This document shows, in pieces, positions 62,260 to 64,000 of a stretch of DNA of 64,000 nucleotides. Made by a program: the position numbers and the translations under genes. Where the stretch lies: positions 34,404-98,403 of the forward strand of contig JANQRG010000034.1 in NCBI GenBank assembly GCA_028284665.1. Reading direction: 5' to 3'. The number at the start of each line of letters is the position of its first letter. Positions within the stretch are counted from its first letter, which is position 1. The notes under the pieces were generated by a model. The model had not been told where the DNA came from. It worked only from the letters and a program-made list of their open reading frames with translations, and searched no databases. The DNA is from Croceivirga sp. (GTDB lineage Bacteria; Bacteroidota; Bacteroidia; Flavobacteriales; Flavobacteriaceae).

Positions 62260-63486
62260 ATGAAAAACGCAAAGAACATTCTACTTACGTCATTAACAAT
62301 CTACCTGTTACTAGGATTTAATCAAAAATCCAAAAATGATCGAAACAAAGAGATAACAACGAAGAACAGGATAGCCTCCAAATATTTTTTGAAAATTACG
62401 GGACACATTTCTCCATATATGGCTTTTAAACCAAGGATCCCAATTACAGAGGAGGAAGCCAAAAACACCAATCATTTTAAAGTGGACTATGATGCATTGG
62501 GCAGAATTACTAAAATAATGCATTATTCGATGGGCTTGTTAAACAACAATTCCTATTTGGGCACTGCTGTCGTCTCATTGGAATATACCAACACACAACT
62601 CATCCGGAGGTATTTTGATCACAATAACAAACCGGCAAGCGTCAAAAGGCATTTCTATGGCCGCGGAGAAAATCAGGGGATTCATAAGGAAGTCTTTGAA
62701 CTGGACGCGAATGGAAACAGGAAATCTCTGGTACTTTTTAATAAAAACAATGAGCAAATCGAAACAGAGTATGGCACATGGAGATTTGAGTGGGAAACAC
62801 TGAAAGATGGCTCATTTATTCAAAGGGCGTTGAAGAAAAATGGAGAGGTCAACATTCTGATGGACTATTTTGATTTTCTCGTTACCCATATAACGTATGA
62901 CAAGAATGGATGTCTGGATTTGGTCAAAAATTATGGAAAGGATGGGAACGAACTGGTGTTGAGTGAAAAGAAAAAAGCAGCCTATGTTGATTTTTATTTT
63001 GATGCATACAGTAATGAGGTGTCCTATAGCTTTCATGATGAAAATGGCAATCTTGTAAATCGACAGGATTCAGGCTATGCATCTTTTGGATATGCGCAGG
63101 TCAAATATGTCCGCAATACGCCGGCCAAAGGGGCGAATGATGGGTATGAAACCCTATTTTTTGACAAGGACAATCATCAAACCACTGCGAGTGATGGCAT
63201 TGCAAGACAGGTAGACTACTTTAATGATAATGGAGATAGAACCGCTACGGAGTACTATTCAATCACCAACGAAAAGATCGTTCCTCCGGACCTTGGCTAC
63301 TTTCGACGTGAAATTTATTATAACCAGGATGGGGATATCAGTGAGACAAGGTTCTACGATTCCGATGGAAGCTTAACTAATAATCTAAACAATGGAGCTG
63401 CTGTAGTTAAATACATTTATGACGAAGCACGAAATGTACAGCGTATAGAGAAACAGAATAAAAGTGGAAAGGTATTGAAAGAGTAA
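62260..63486 (+). CDS. Secreted protein with RHS/YD-like repeats
   Basis: 408 residues. A hydrophobic start (NILLTSLTIYLLLGF) suggests export. The mature part has repeated segments of the form DxxGRITKIMHYS, DANGNRKSLVLFNKNNEQIE, DKNGCLDLVKNYGKDGNEL, NDNGDRTATEYYSI and NQDGDISETRFYDSDGSL, reminiscent of YD/RHS-type beta-hairpin repeats. No catalytic motif is visible; an envelope structural or binding role is a guess. Confidence 0.6.
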   Translation: MKNAKNILLTSLTIYLLLGFNQKSKNDRNKEITTKNRIASKYFLKITGHISPYMAFKPRIPITEEEAKNTNHFKVDYDALGRITKIMHYSMGLLNNNSYLGTAVVSLEYTNTQLIRRYFDHNNKPASVKRHFYGRGENQGIHKEVFELDANGNRKSLVLFNKNNEQIETEYGTWRFEWETLKDGSFIQRALKKNGEVNILMDYFDFLVTHITYDKNGCLDLVKNYGKDGNELVLSEKKKAAYVDFYFDAYSNEVSYSFHDENGNLVNRQDSGYASFGYAQVKYVRNTPAKGANDGYETLFFDKDNHQTTASDGIARQVDYFNDNGDRTATEYYSITNEKIVPPDLGYFRREIYYNQDGDISETRFYDSDGSLTNNLNNGAAVVKYIYDEARNVQRIEKQNKSGKVLKE

Positions 63487-63577
63487 ATCCTTTCTTATGG
63501 TACCTCTTACAAAAAAGTGATTTGACGAAAACAATACTGGGAAGGCGACAATCCTGTAAACAATTCAATCCAAACAA

Positions 63578-63964
63578 ATGCTAAAGGCTACTATTAGTAA
63601 ACATTTTTTGATCCTATCGTCCTGTTTTTTGACATTGCTATCCTGTCAACCTAAATCTGAAAAGGAAAGTATTGCCCATGGAGAAGAAGTATATATCACG
63701 CATTGCATCAGTTGTCATCAGGTGGACGGCAAGGGGGTTGAGGGGATATATCCTTCCCTGGTAAAACCCGATGATATTACCATGGATCAAACCCGAAGGG
63801 CTATAACGCTCATAAAGCAGGGCTCTGCATTTGAGGCCGGAATGAAACCCGTGGCCCTTACAAATAAGGAAATAAGGGATGTGGTCAATTATATCCAGAA
63901 CACTTGGGAAAATGAGGCGGCCTTTTTAACAAAAGCCGAATTAGAACAAATTCAAAATCAATAA
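63578..63964 (+). CDS. Lipoprotein c-type cytochrome
   Basis: 128 residues: lipobox LLSC with the lipidated Cys23, then a class I cytochrome c domain with heme motif CISCH (43-47) and a candidate axial Met in EAGMKPVAL. It would be anchored at the periplasmic face. It ends directly at the start of an IorA-like iron-sulfur gene, so it is likely the electron acceptor of that oxidoreductase. Confidence 0.88.
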   Translation: MLKATISKHFLILSSCFLTLLSCQPKSEKESIAHGEEVYITHCISCHQVDGKGVEGIYPSLVKPDDITMDQTRRAITLIKQGSAFEAGMKPVALTNKEIRDVVNYIQNTWENEAAFLTKAELEQIQNQ

Positions 63965-64000
63965 ATGATGGCAAACTATTCATTAAAAGTAAATGACAGG
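63965..64000 (+). CDS. (2Fe-2S)-binding subunit, start of gene (IorA-like)
   Basis: The first 12 codons, MMANYSLKVNDR, begin immediately after the cytochrome stop. They match the opening of the small iron-sulfur subunit of xanthine-dehydrogenase-family enzymes such as isoquinoline 1-oxidoreductase, whose IorB partner and a cytochrome c are often adjacent. Only the start is visible, so confidence is limited. Confidence 0.5.
   Translation, partial: MMANYSLKVNDR

Overview
The window looks like a chromosomal segment of a member of the Bacteroidota, most likely a marine Flavobacteriaceae. Supporting signs are many short type II signal peptides, Bacteroidetes-type promoters (TTG, about 20 bp, TAnnTTTG) with no Shine-Dalgarno use, TSP3/OmpA proteins, TPR-type histidine kinases, and family-typical genes (NamZ/DUF1343, DUF2306, DUF4386, YSC84/SYLF, exonuclease-GIY-YIG fusion). 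The genus cannot be fixed from the sequence.

Bases 1-29189 are mostly core genome: the end of ffh, folD, small lipoproteins, an esterase, a metallo-beta-lactamase-fold enzyme, an HxlR regulator divergent from an alpha/beta hydrolase, a HerA-like ATPase, queE, a zinc metalloprotease, AraC/GyrI-type regulators, a sterol-desaturase-like protein, NamZ, a LolC/E-type permease and a cysteine synthase. A compact glyoxylate-shunt locus follows (RamB/ScfR-like regulator divergent from aceB-aceA), then two tiny membrane proteins, a LytTR regulator with a degenerate receiver, and an exonuclease-GIY-YIG nuclease. Three loci carry heptanucleotide tandem repeats.

Bases 29190-49759 form a dense island of biological-conflict (immunity or cell-suicide type) genes. 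A minus-strand pair encodes a candidate bacterial gasdermin and a translationally coupled CHAT (caspase-like) protease. It is divergent from a tightly packed plus-strand operon: TIR, pYEATS-TIR, TIR-like-TRAFs-binding, patatin phospholipase, a small two-TM protein and a membrane-anchored TIR-like protein. Then come SLOG-TIR-like and TIR-formylglycine-generating-enzyme-like genes downstream of an FAD oxidase. The island ends with a DUF4062-MoxR-giant protein cluster; the 1458-residue giant appears to join a cytoplasmic vWA-like module to periplasmic PKD, TSP3 and OmpA domains.

Bases 49760-57806 hold two TPR-kinase/LuxR-type two-component pairs on either side of an AT-rich cassette: a papain-like peptidase and two orphan proteins. 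The promoter-containing gap there is packed with dyad elements. The second kinase looks like a mosaic. Bases 57807-64000 hold a decayed AAA ATPase pseudogene, a MacB/FtsX-type permease, a long non-coding stretch with nested inverted repeats, a secreted repeat protein, a lipoprotein cytochrome c, and the first codons of what looks like an IorA-type 2Fe-2S subunit. All functional claims come from motif reading without database searches.
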